Shown: positions 1 to 7,392 of the stretch, piece after piece | How the letters are laid out: each line of letters starts with the position of its first letter | Numbering within the stretch: the stretch's first letter is position 1 | DNA from: JBALVT01 sp045110675 | GTDB taxonomy: Bacteria > Pseudomonadota > Gammaproteobacteria > Pseudomonadales > Halieaceae | DNA: 64,000 bases | Assembly (NCBI GenBank): GCA_045110675.1 | Contig: JBGCGJ010000015.1 | Span: 62,001-126,000 of the forward strand | Direction of reading: 5' to 3' | Made by a program: the position numbers and the translations under genes | Notes under the pieces: generated by a model | Seen by the model: only the letters and a program-made list of their open reading frames with translations | Databases searched by the model: none | Told to the model about the DNA's origin: nothing

Positions 1-149
1 CCGAACTGATCGAAAAATCCGGCATGGTTTGGATCGGCGCTGAGCTGGGTGAGGAGTACGGCATCCTGGATGTCAATAATCAGGCTCCCGCCTCACACAG
101 AGCGTTCTTCGGTGAACCCACGACTTTCGGGGATGCAGTGGTTGAATAA
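1..149 (+). CDS. 3' end of an unidentified protein
   Basis: An open frame enters from the left edge (first full codon at base 3) and stops with TAA at 147-149. It gives about 48 C-terminal residues, including the short motifs GMVWIGAELGEEYG and FFGEPTTFGDAVVE. I do not recognise the family. The tail does not resemble the C-terminus of the extradiol dioxygenase HsaC as I know it. It lies 134 bases upstream of the HsaA-like gene on the same strand, so it may belong to the same catabolic cluster, but that is inference from position only. Confidence 0.6.
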   Translation, partial: ELIEKSGMVWIGAELGEEYGILDVNNQAPASHRAFFGEPTTFGDAVVE

Positions 150-283
150 TCACCTACTGGATACCCTAAATGGATGATGTAAAGGGGTTTGCTCTGCCGT
201 ATAAATAGCATCCTAGATCTTTGCCGGTCAAGCCGGGACAGCGAACTGGCAGTTAACATACTCCAATTTGAAAAGGTGAAACT

Positions 284-1474
284 ATGAATGCTTACAGCTT
301 AGAATCCCCCAGGGCACAATCCCTGCTGGAGGCCGCACGTGCTATGGGGACTGTCCTACGCGAACGAGCTCCGCAGTGTAAGGCAGACGGGCAGGTGCCC
401 AGGGAAACCATTGCAGATTTTCACGAAGCCGGATTTTTTAAGGTTCTGCAACCCGAGCAGTGGGGCGGTTATGCCATGGATCCGCAGGTTTTTTATGCGA
501 TAGGTCTGGAGGTTGCCAAGCACTGTATGTCCAGCGCCTGGGTGCTGGGCGTGGTGGCAGTTCACAACTGGCAGTTGGCGGTGTTTGATGATCAGGCGGC
601 GCAAGATGTCTGGTCTGAAGACCCTACCACATTGATTTCCTCTTCCTACGCTCCGGTTGGAAAAGTTGAAGTGGTTGACGGCGGTTATCGCCTTAGCGGT
701 CGCTGGAGTTTTTCCAGTGGTTCTGCGCACTGTAAGTGGGCATTTCTTGGTGCAGTCGTTCCAACGCCTGAAGCCCCGTTTGATATGGCCAATTACCGCA
801 CATTTTTGGTGCCTATTAGCGACTATGAAATTGTCGATAACTGGGATGTTGTTGGCTTGCAAGGAACCGGCAGTAACGACATCGTAGTGGACGACGTCTT
901 TGTCCCTGAACATCGAACGCATAAATCCATGGACGGCTTTTTGTGTGACAACCCCGGCAATGCGGTCAATACAGCTCCGCTTTACCGCATGCCCTTTATG
1001 CAGGTCTTTGTTCGCGCGGTCTGCACTGCATCCTTGGGTGCAATTGAAGGATCTCTCGAAGCGTTTATCGAAGTGGCCAAAACCCGCCGTGTTGGCCCCA
1101 ACAAGATGAGTGATGATCCCTTTGCCCGGGTATTGGCAGCTCAGGTAAAAGCCTCCATCGAGGAAATGAAACTCACTTTGTTCCGCAACTTTGACGCCAT
1201 GATGGAGTGCAACAGAAATGGTGTACCGATTCCGATCGACGATCGCATCCGGTATCGCTATGACTCTGCGGTGGTTGCAGATCGCTGCCTGGAGCTGTCT
1301 TCAAAGATGCTGAAAGCCTCTGGCAGCGGCGGTATTCGCGTCGGCAGTGAGTTGCTGGCGCGCCATTTAGATATTCTTGCCAGTCAGGCTCACGTAGCAA
1401 ATAATGTAAATCCTTTCGGCGTGAATTTGGGCGGCACAATATTTGGTGCTGAAAACGCTGACTATGCGATTTAG
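284..1474 (+). CDS. hsaA: HsaA-like flavin-dependent monooxygenase (acyl-CoA dehydrogenase fold)
   Basis: The 396-residue product has the acyl-CoA dehydrogenase fold used by two-component flavin hydroxylases (HsaA, HpaB-like group D enzymes). Visible landmarks are the helical N-terminal part with MSSAWVLGVVAVHN, the beta-domain stretch SGRWSFSSGSAHCKW and a helical C-terminal domain. HsaA of Mycobacterium is nearly the same length and hydroxylates 3-HSA, a phenolic seco-steroid, using reduced flavin from a partner reductase. The start ATG follows AAAAGGTGAAACT, a good ribosome site. It heads a row of genes for hydrolase, hydratase, aldehyde dehydrogenase and aldolase, which supports a role in phenol hydroxylation before meta-cleavage. 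No flavin reductase (HsaB) lies in the window. Another phenolic substrate is possible, so the exact substrate is inferred. Confidence 0.75.
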   Translation: MNAYSLESPRAQSLLEAARAMGTVLRERAPQCKADGQVPRETIADFHEAGFFKVLQPEQWGGYAMDPQVFYAIGLEVAKHCMSSAWVLGVVAVHNWQLAVFDDQAAQDVWSEDPTTLISSSYAPVGKVEVVDGGYRLSGRWSFSSGSAHCKWAFLGAVVPTPEAPFDMANYRTFLVPISDYEIVDNWDVVGLQGTGSNDIVVDDVFVPEHRTHKSMDGFLCDNPGNAVNTAPLYRMPFMQVFVRAVCTASLGAIEGSLEAFIEVAKTRRVGPNKMSDDPFARVLAAQVKASIEEMKLTLFRNFDAMMECNRNGVPIPIDDRIRYRYDSAVVADRCLELSSKMLKASGSGGIRVGSELLARHLDILASQAHVANNVNPFGVNLGGTIFGAENADYAI

Positions 1475-1543
1475 AGGCCGACCAGGCTATTGAGAGGCTG
1501 TTGCGATTTACACCGTTGTTGAGGTTCTGCGAAGGAATAAGAT

Positions 1544-2377
1544 ATGGGAATGAATGGGCTACTACCTGAGGGTCACTATGCGGACTGTGCTAATGGTTAC
1601 CGCATGCACTACATCGATGAGGGAAATGGTGACGTTGTTGTGTTTCTTCACGGCTCGGGCCCAGGGGCGAGTGGACACAGTAATTTCAAAGGAAATTACC
1701 CTTACCTCGTGGATGCGGGTTATCGCTGCCTGGTACCTGATTTAGTGGGCTACGGCTTCTCGGATAAACCCGATGATGTCGATCATCCACTGTCTTTTTT
1801 TGTGGAGTGCGTAAAACAGACTCTGGATTGTGCCGGTGTAGATCGCTGTACCTTGGTGGGCAACTCCCTGGGCGGCGCTATCGCATTGGGCCTGACGCTT
1901 GATTATCCGGATCTGGTCGAGAAATTAATCCTCATGGCACCCGGCGGATTAAGTGAATTGCCTGAATATCAGGCTATGCCCGGTATGCAAAAGATATTTC
2001 AGGTCTTTGGTTCCGGTGAACCCGTGACTCACGAGGTGATGAAAGATCTGTTTTCCACCGGCTTGATGCACGATAAATCCTTCGCCACCGACGAGTTGGT
2101 TGCTGAACGATTACAGATCATGCAAATTATGAATGGCCATGTGATGGCGACGATGCAAGTACCTGTCCTGACGGACCGACTCAAAGAAATTGCCTGTCCC
2201 GTGCTGGGGTTTTGGGGTATGGACGAGCGCATGATGCCGGAAAATGGCATCATGGCGCTGGCCAAAAACGTGCAGTCCTTGCGCCTTGTTCTTGTCACAG
2301 AGTGTGGTCACTGGGTGATGGTTGAGCACGAGGATATGTTTAACCGAACCTGCCTGGATTTTTTAAACAATGGATAA
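1544..2377 (+). CDS. hsaD: HsaD/BphD-like meta-cleavage product hydrolase
   Basis: This is a 277-residue alpha/beta hydrolase of the C-C bond hydrolase (MCP hydrolase) family. The oxyanion region HGSGPGASG (residues 36-44) is typical of BphD/HsaD. The nucleophile elbow is GNSLGG with Ser108; Asp227 (GMDER) and His256 (ECGHW) complete the triad. In steroid degradation HsaD cleaves 4,9-DSHA to a 2-hydroxyhexadienoate and the remaining C/D-ring acid. The BphD and MhpC relatives do the same with other ring-cleavage products. The ATG is preceded by GAAGGAATAAG. The stop overlaps the next gene by 8 bases, which points to translational coupling. Confidence 0.85.
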   Translation: MGMNGLLPEGHYADCANGYRMHYIDEGNGDVVVFLHGSGPGASGHSNFKGNYPYLVDAGYRCLVPDLVGYGFSDKPDDVDHPLSFFVECVKQTLDCAGVDRCTLVGNSLGGAIALGLTLDYPDLVEKLILMAPGGLSELPEYQAMPGMQKIFQVFGSGEPVTHEVMKDLFSTGLMHDKSFATDELVAERLQIMQIMNGHVMATMQVPVLTDRLKEIACPVLGFWGMDERMMPENGIMALAKNVQSLRLVLVTECGHWVMVEHEDMFNRTCLDFLNNG

Positions 2378-3158
2378 AACACAAATCGAAGCTCTGGGTG
2401 ACGAGTTGTACGCGGCACTGCGCAGCAGATCGAGCGTGGCACCGATTACTGATCGGGTTGACGATGTGACGATTGAAGATGCCTATTACGTCTCGCTGCA
2501 CATGCTCAATCGCCGAGTAGAGAACGACGGCGAAACAGTAGTCGGCAAAAAAATTGGTGTGACCAGTGCGCCGGTCCAGGAAATGCTGGGCGTCTTTCAG
2601 CCGGATTTTGGTTTCCTCACTGATGCAATGCACTATGAAGATGACGCCGAGATTCCCATAGAAGGCAATCTTATCCAGCCTCGCGCTGAGGGAGAGATCG
2701 CTTTTCGGTTGAAGAAAGATTTGGTCGGCCCCGGTGTGACGGAGCAGGATGTTTTAGACGCAACCGAAACCATTATGCCCTGTTTTGAAATCGTCGACTC
2801 GCGCATCGAAGACTGGAAAATCAAAATCCAGGACACGGTGTCAGACAATGCTTCCTGCGGTGTGTATACCCTCGGTAGCAATGAAGTAGATCCTCGAGAA
2901 TTGGATCTGCCGAATTTGCACATGAAAGTGTATAAAAATGGTGAGCTGCACAGTGAGGGCAAGGGCAGTGCGGTCCAGGGCAATCCATTGACAGCGGTCG
3001 CCTGGTTGGCCAATACCTTGGGAGAGTTTGGGATACCTTTCAAAGCAGGGGAGGTTATTCTCTCGGGGTCTTTGGTGCCACTCATTCCCGTGGTCGCCGG
3101 TGACAAAATGCATTTGGAATTGGAAGGCGTTGGTACAGCATCCTGCAGTTTTGTGTAG
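2370..3158 (+). CDS. hsaE: 2-hydroxypenta/hexa-2,4-dienoate hydratase
   Basis: A 262-residue member of the fumarylacetoacetate-hydrolase-related hydratase family (MhpD, BphH, TesE, HsaE). It adds water to 2-hydroxyalka-2,4-dienoate to give 4-hydroxy-2-oxo acid. Family signs are GKKIGVTS near residue 55, PRAEGEIAF near residue 103 with the metal-ligand glutamate, and the ending SGSLVPLIPVVAGD. Length is normal. It begins inside the end of the hydrolase gene (8-base overlap), so it works directly on that enzyme's product. Substrate chain length cannot be read from sequence. Confidence 0.88.
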   Translation: MDKTQIEALGDELYAALRSRSSVAPITDRVDDVTIEDAYYVSLHMLNRRVENDGETVVGKKIGVTSAPVQEMLGVFQPDFGFLTDAMHYEDDAEIPIEGNLIQPRAEGEIAFRLKKDLVGPGVTEQDVLDATETIMPCFEIVDSRIEDWKIKIQDTVSDNASCGVYTLGSNEVDPRELDLPNLHMKVYKNGELHSEGKGSAVQGNPLTAVAWLANTLGEFGIPFKAGEVILSGSLVPLIPVVAGDKMHLELEGVGTASCSFV

Positions 3159-3245
3159 AGCGAGAGGCTTTGTGCACTTCCTTGATTTTTAATTTTTATT
3201 TATCAAATGGTTACGGGCCTTTTTTAAGGTCCTGAGTGAGTTTAT

Positions 3246-4154
3246 ATGAGTAACAAAATCAAAGCCGCCATTATCGGTCCGGGCAATATCGGCACCGACC
3301 TGTTGGTGAAAGCGATGCGCAGCGACGTCATCGAGCCCGTTTGGATGGTGGGCGTGGATGCGGATTCGCCCGGATTGGCCAGGGCCAGGGAACTGGGTCT
3401 GAAAACCACCTCCGAAGGTGTCGATGGCATGCTGCCCACGATGAAGGCGGATGGTGTGCAAATTTGCTTCGATGCTACTTCAGCATACGTCCACGCGGAA
3501 AACAGCCGCAAGGTGAATGATCAGGGTGCAGTAATGATCGATCTTACACCCGCCGCTATTGGTCCTTTTTGTGTGCCGTCAGTGAACTTATCTGATGCCG
3601 TCGCGGCCCGCGCCATGAACGTCAACATGGTGACCTGCGGAGGCCAGGCCACCATTCCCCTGGTCGCGGCTGTTAGCAGAGTGCAGGCTGTTTCCTACGG
3701 TGAGATTGTCGCCACCGTCAGCTCAAAGTCAGCCGGTCCCGGCACTCGCAAAAACATTGATGAGTTCACCAGGACCACGGCCAACGGCATATCCAGTGTC
3801 GGTGGGGCCACCGAGGGCAAGGCCATTATCGTCATCAACCCGGCCGAGCCGCCGCTGATTATGCGCGATACCGTCCATTGCTTAACTGTGGATACACCCG
3901 ATGAGGATGCAATTCGACAGTCTGTTGACGAGATGATTGTAGAGGTCCAGAAATACGTGCCAGGTTACATTCTTAAGAATGGCCCCGTGTTTGATGGCAA
4001 CCGCGTGTCGATTTACATGGAAGTCGAGGGTCTGGGTGATTTCCTTCCTAAATACGCGGGCAACCTGGATATCATGACAGCGGCTGGATTGCGAACCGCT
4101 GAGATGTACGCCGAGGAAATCCTTAGCGGCAGTTTCGTTCCCACCGCAGCTTGA
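3246..4154 (+). CDS. hsaG: acetaldehyde/propanal dehydrogenase (acylating)
   Basis: This 302-residue enzyme is the acylating aldehyde dehydrogenase of the MhpF/BphJ/HsaG type. It has the N-terminal NAD-binding loop GPGNIGTD (residues 11-18) and the catalytic cysteine in TCGGQAT (Cys131). It oxidises the short aldehyde released by the aldolase to acetyl-CoA or propionyl-CoA. In this family it forms a channelling complex with the aldolase encoded next. The 87-base gap before it holds an AT-rich stretch and an imperfect GGGCCTTTTTTAAGGTCC palindrome, whose role is unknown. Propanal would be expected if the pathway serves steroids; this is inference. Confidence 0.92.
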   Translation: MSNKIKAAIIGPGNIGTDLLVKAMRSDVIEPVWMVGVDADSPGLARARELGLKTTSEGVDGMLPTMKADGVQICFDATSAYVHAENSRKVNDQGAVMIDLTPAAIGPFCVPSVNLSDAVAARAMNVNMVTCGGQATIPLVAAVSRVQAVSYGEIVATVSSKSAGPGTRKNIDEFTRTTANGISSVGGATEGKAIIVINPAEPPLIMRDTVHCLTVDTPDEDAIRQSVDEMIVEVQKYVPGYILKNGPVFDGNRVSIYMEVEGLGDFLPKYAGNLDIMTAAGLRTAEMYAEEILSGSFVPTAA

Positions 4155-4218
4155 TTGATCATTTGATGAACAAGCCATTCAGACCTTATCGATTAGCGAA
4201 TAGCCAGAGAACACGATC

Positions 4219-5250
4219 ATGGATTTAACCGGAAAGCACGTTACCTTACACGATATGTCCCTGCGCGATGGGATGCACGCCAAGCAACACCAGATCACAG
4301 TGGACGAAATGGTCGCCGTGGCAAAAGCCATGGACGAAGCTGGAATGCCCATGATAGAGGTCACACATGGGGATGGTTTGGGTGGTGCGTCCGTCAACTA
4401 TGGATTTCCCGCCAATTCCGACGAGGAATACCTCACCGCCGTGTGCAAGGAAATGAAGCAGACCAAAGTGTCGGCGCTATTACTGCCGGGCATCGGCACC
4501 GTCGACCATCTGAAGATGGCGGTTGATTGCGGAATTTCGACAATCCGGGTGGCTACCCACTGCACTGAGGCGGACGTATCGGAACAACACCTGCAAATGG
4601 CTTCACAGATTAACAACCTGGATGTCGTGGGTTTTCTGATGATGGCTCATATGATTGAAGCCGATGAGCTAGTAACCCAGCTGAAGTTGATGGAATCCTA
4701 TGGCGCCAACTGCGTGTACATCACCGATTCGGCAGGCTATATGCTGCCGGATGATGTGACGGCGCGCATCGGATTGGCCCGCGCGGAATTGAATCCAGCC
4801 ACAGAGCTGGGTTTTCACGGTCATCACAACATGGCCATGGGCGTCGCCAATTCCCTGGCGGCAATCGAGGCCGGTGCCAATCGCATCGATGGCTCGATAG
4901 CGGGGCTGGGCGCCGGTGCAGGGAACACACCTTTGGAAGTCCTGGTAGCGGTACTGGACCGCATGGGTGTCGAGTCTGGTGTCGATTTGTTTAAGGCTAT
5001 GGATATCGCCGAGGATTTAATCATTCCTATGATGGATCACCTGGTGCGGGTCGATCGTGACGCGTTGACACTGGGATATGCGGGCGTGTACTCCTCGTTC
5101 TTGCTGTTCGCCAAGCGTAGTGCAGAGAAATATAATCTTTCTTCTCGGGATATTTTGATGGAGTTGGGACAGCGTCGGACTGTTGGTGGTCAGGAAGATA
5201 TGATTGAGGATTTGGCTTTGGACATGGCGAGGGAAAAAGGCACTATTTAG
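4219..5250 (+). CDS. hsaF: 4-hydroxy-2-oxovalerate/hexanoate aldolase
   Basis: A 343-residue class II pyruvate aldolase of the MhpE/BphI/DmpG/HsaF family. It splits 4-hydroxy-2-oxo acids into pyruvate and an aldehyde. The N-terminal DMSLRDGMHA carries the metal-binding Asp17 and catalytic His20. GFHGHHNMAMG (about residue 199) holds the metal-binding histidines. The C-terminal dimer/communication domain is complete. It is the last gene of this catabolic row, and the aldehyde dehydrogenase partner lies 64 bases upstream. After it the strand is gene-free for more than 550 bases. Confidence 0.93.
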   Translation: MDLTGKHVTLHDMSLRDGMHAKQHQITVDEMVAVAKAMDEAGMPMIEVTHGDGLGGASVNYGFPANSDEEYLTAVCKEMKQTKVSALLLPGIGTVDHLKMAVDCGISTIRVATHCTEADVSEQHLQMASQINNLDVVGFLMMAHMIEADELVTQLKLMESYGANCVYITDSAGYMLPDDVTARIGLARAELNPATELGFHGHHNMAMGVANSLAAIEAGANRIDGSIAGLGAGAGNTPLEVLVAVLDRMGVESGVDLFKAMDIAEDLIIPMMDHLVRVDRDALTLGYAGVYSSFLLFAKRSAEKYNLSSRDILMELGQRRTVGGQEDMIEDLALDMAREKGTI

Positions 5251-5312
5251 CATGTGCTCAAATGACTAAGCTGAACAATTTCTTTTTTAGGAGCATCGAT
5301 GCTTAAAGCTGA

Positions 5313-5437
5313 GCTTAGAGGATGGAATAAGTTTTCAAAACTGTCTACAGCATGGATGTTGGGGGCGGCCTCCCGCTAGACAAGCCTACATGGACGTATT
5401 TACGGCGTGTTTGGAAAACTTATTCCATCCTCTGAGC
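5313..5437. repeat. long inverted repeat element 1
   Basis: The arms at 5313-5341 and 5409-5437 are 29 bases each and reverse-complementary with two mismatches. The core GGATGGAATAAGTTTTC pairs perfectly. The 67-base interior holds TGTCTA/TAGACA (5342-5347 and 5377-5382), a GC-rich GGGCGGCCTCCCGC patch and two CATGGA motifs (5351-5356, 5389-5394). There is no coding capacity. It resembles a non-autonomous dispersed hairpin repeat. That it recurs elsewhere in the genome is inference. Confidence 0.8.
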
Positions 5438-5495
5438 GTCACCCAATTTCGCTTAGGCATTGGCGATTGGTTATAAACCAATCCGTTGCCGTCTA

Positions 5496-5593
5496 TTTAT
5501 AAAACTTCTTCTAAAGACACGACGTGAATCCATCCATGGAGTCTCGGCAGCCGCGTCCCTGCGGCTGACGGCCTTGAGAAGAAGTTTTATAAA
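5496..5593. repeat. long inverted repeat element 2
   Basis: Perfect 17-base arms, TTTATAAAACTTCTTCT at 5496-5512 and its complement at 5577-5593, flank a 64-base interior. Inside is a second hairpin, CAGCCGC (5548-5554) paired with GCGGCTG (5561-5567), preceded by TCCATCCATGGA with a CATGGA at 5535-5540. The plan matches element 1: AT-rich outer arms, a CATGGA motif and a GC-rich core. The arm sequence is different. It is most likely a second family of the same kind of dispersed repeat. Confidence 0.8.
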
Positions 5594-5834
5594 CCGACTC
5601 TCGCCCTTTGGCCAGTATACATTTATCAGATTTCGAGGTCCGAATTTCTAGGATCGACTATTTCAAGGTGCACTACTTAGTTCAAAAATTCTTTCAATGT
5701 CGAAAGGATGAAAACGAGTTCAATCTTGGTTAGATTTCCACCGCCTATCCCAGACATTCACTCCGCGTCTTGTAGGGCACTACTAGTATCAGTTACATTC
5801 AAACGCTGTCGACTCAGTTAAGTGGGAATTCTTG

Positions 5835-6509
5835 ATGAGTAATGTTCAGCTGGTTATAGGAAATCGAAACTACTCTTCGTGGTCACTGCGCGCCTGGTTG
5901 TGCCTGCGCAAGAGCGGCGTCGCGTTCGAAGAGATCGTGCTGCCATTGGACTGCTCTGAGTTTGATGAGAGAATAGGGGAGTACTCTCCTACTCGTCGTG
6001 TTCCCGTTATGTGGGATGACGATCAGTGTATTTGGGATTCCCTTGCCATCTGCGAATATGCCAACGATAACTTTGCTCAGGGTCGTCTGTGGCCCGATGA
6101 CAGTTACAGTAGAGGATGGGGCAGAGCGATGACAGCCGAGATGCACGGTGGCTTTCCAGATCTTCGAAACAAGCTGCCGATGAATTGTCGTGCGCGCAAT
6201 CGTTATGTAGCAATGGACGACGCACTCCAGTCGGATATCAATAGAATATTTTCTCTTTGGGGCGACAGCCTGATCAGCCATAGTGACGATGGTCCATGGT
6301 TATTGGGGCAGTTCAGTATTGCCGATGCCATGTACGCACCTGTTGCCATGCGGTTTAGGACCTATGGTATTTCGCTGCCGCAGGATATCTCGAGCTACTG
6401 CGAATATGTGTGGAACGATAGTGACGTAGTTGATTGGTGCGAAAAGGCAGACGAAGAGACCTGGATTGTAGAAGCGGACGAGGCTGGTGTTGATCGCGAC
6501 AATGGCTGA
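5835..6509 (+). CDS. glutathione S-transferase family protein
   Basis: This is a cytosolic GST-like protein of 224 residues. The N-terminal thioredoxin-fold domain starts LVIGNRNYSSWSLRAWL, with a candidate Ser active site in NYSSWS. RRVPVMW and DSLAICEY are the usual glutathione-site stretches (cis-Pro and the SNAIL/TRAIL-like position). A helical C-terminal domain follows. The frame could start at TTG 5832, but ATG 5835 directly after it is preferred. Its stop overlaps the next gene by 8 bases. The substrate is unknown. It could be linked to the upstream catabolic cluster, but hairpin repeats separate the two. Confidence 0.85.
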   Translation: MSNVQLVIGNRNYSSWSLRAWLCLRKSGVAFEEIVLPLDCSEFDERIGEYSPTRRVPVMWDDDQCIWDSLAICEYANDNFAQGRLWPDDSYSRGWGRAMTAEMHGGFPDLRNKLPMNCRARNRYVAMDDALQSDINRIFSLWGDSLISHSDDGPWLLGQFSIADAMYAPVAMRFRTYGISLPQDISSYCEYVWNDSDVVDWCEKADEETWIVEADEAGVDRDNG

Positions 6510-7224
6510 TGTCGCACTGATTTTTATCGCCTTTATCAGCTCCTGTGTGGCCGGCGCCTTGGGCATGGGAGGAGGCATTTTACTTATCGCGTTGATGCCG
6601 GGGTTAGTGCCAGTACAGGCAATTATTCCTGTACATGCTGTTACTCAGTTTGCCAGCAATAGCTCGCGAGTATTCTTTGGTCGATCACATATCGACTACA
6701 GCCTCATTCCCGCTTTTTCGGTAGGCGCCTTACTAGGTGCTTGGTTGGGTGGCCAGGTTTATCAGGATCTTAATCTGAATTGGCTGCCTGGGATAATTGG
6801 TTTGTTGATTCTCTATATAACCTGGGCACCTCTGCCGAAGGTTTCTGGTGGCAGTAACACTGCGTTGGTTGGGTTGGGGTTTTATCAAACCGGCTTGGGT
6901 ATGTTGGTCGGCGCGACCGGTCCATTGGGAGCGGCTGTGCTCAGGTACTACAATACCGGTCGCGATTGGTTGGTGGTTAATACTGCAGTTTATATGAGCA
7001 TTAACCATGCATTGCGGGTAGTTGCGTTCGGCATTCTCGGGTTTAGTTTCGCCCCCTGGTTGTGGTTGATCTTGGGTATGGTCGTCGCTGGGGTGCTCGG
7101 ATCATGGGTTGGAACGCGATTGCGAGCTCATATTCCTCAGCAGAGCTTTCAGCGTTGGTTTAAATGGCTTTTATCGCTACTGGCACTGCGAATGGTTGCG
7201 CTCTCCGCGCAGCATCTATTTTAA
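6502..7224 (+). CDS. TauE/SafE family membrane permease
   Basis: A 240-residue polytopic inner-membrane protein of the TauE/SafE (DUF81) family. These are putative exporters or importers of sulfonates, sulfite or other anions. The N-terminal glycine-rich AGALGMGGGILL and the repeat-like second half starting near GLGMLVGATGPLGAAVL are family hallmarks. About seven to eight hydrophobic spans are visible. GTG at 6487 is also in frame, but ATG 6502, which overlaps the GST stop by 8 bases, gives a cleaner N-terminus. It is coupled to the GST gene. The substrate cannot be assigned. Confidence 0.8.
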   Translation: MADVALIFIAFISSCVAGALGMGGGILLIALMPGLVPVQAIIPVHAVTQFASNSSRVFFGRSHIDYSLIPAFSVGALLGAWLGGQVYQDLNLNWLPGIIGLLILYITWAPLPKVSGGSNTALVGLGFYQTGLGMLVGATGPLGAAVLRYYNTGRDWLVVNTAVYMSINHALRVVAFGILGFSFAPWLWLILGMVVAGVLGSWVGTRLRAHIPQQSFQRWFKWLLSLLALRMVALSAQHLF

Positions 7225-7242
7225 TTGTCACAGGGAAGTATT

Positions 7243-7392
7243 TTGATTTCGCAACTGAGCGATTCACGCCGCGGTAATTTTTTGGGGGAGAGTTTTACAC
7301 CGGTAACTCTCCTCTCTTTTGGCTTGGTATGGCTTGGGCTAATCCTTATGACCGCACAAAACATGCGCCGTATTTCTTGGCGCGGTGGCTAG
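7243..7392 (+). pseudogene. possible remnant of an EamA/RarD-type transporter C-terminus
   Basis: A short frame of 49 residues starts TTG and ends TAG, with AGGGAA six bases before the start. It encodes a single hydrophobic span in GESFTPVTLLSFGLVWLGLI followed by basic residues. This pattern (a GE.FT motif, a hydrophobic segment with an invariant Trp, then Arg-rich sequence) looks to me like the last transmembrane helix of RarD-like EamA permeases. No upstream part of such a gene is present, because the TauE gene ends just before it. It could be a decayed gene tail or a small membrane protein. Confidence 0.35.
7287..7312 (+). terminator. hairpin downstream of the TauE-like gene
   Basis: GGAGAGTT (7287-7294) and AACTCTCC (7305-7312) form a perfect 8-bp stem with a 10-base loop. 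They are followed by TCTCTTTT rather than a clean T-run. It could end transcription from the GST/TauE pair. It lies inside the possible transporter remnant, so the two calls compete. Confidence 0.35.

Larger units (their letters stand above)
5251..5834 (+). other. gene-free stretch with two hairpin repeats
   Basis: These 584 bases lie between the aldolase and the GST gene. No convincing protein gene is present; the only open frame over 60 codons runs through the repeat itself. The stretch holds a 12-base palindrome AGCATCGATGCT (5292-5303), hairpin element 1 (5313-5437) and hairpin element 2 (5496-5593). About 240 bases of unassigned sequence before the GST presumably contain its promoter. 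I could not pick convincing -35/-10 boxes. Confidence 0.7.

Noticed and set aside
356..922. Antisense open frame of 188 residues opposite hsaA
   Set aside because: It lies opposite a well-recognised flavin monooxygenase, has no ribosome site and resembles no family.
5313..5593. Inverted repeats taken as ends of an insertion sequence
   Set aside because: The interiors are only 67 and 64 bases, with no transposase frame and no target duplication that I can see.
5460..5651. A 63-codon open frame in the gene-free stretch
   Set aside because: It runs straight through hairpin element 2 and part of its flanks, starts far from any ribosome site and resembles no protein.
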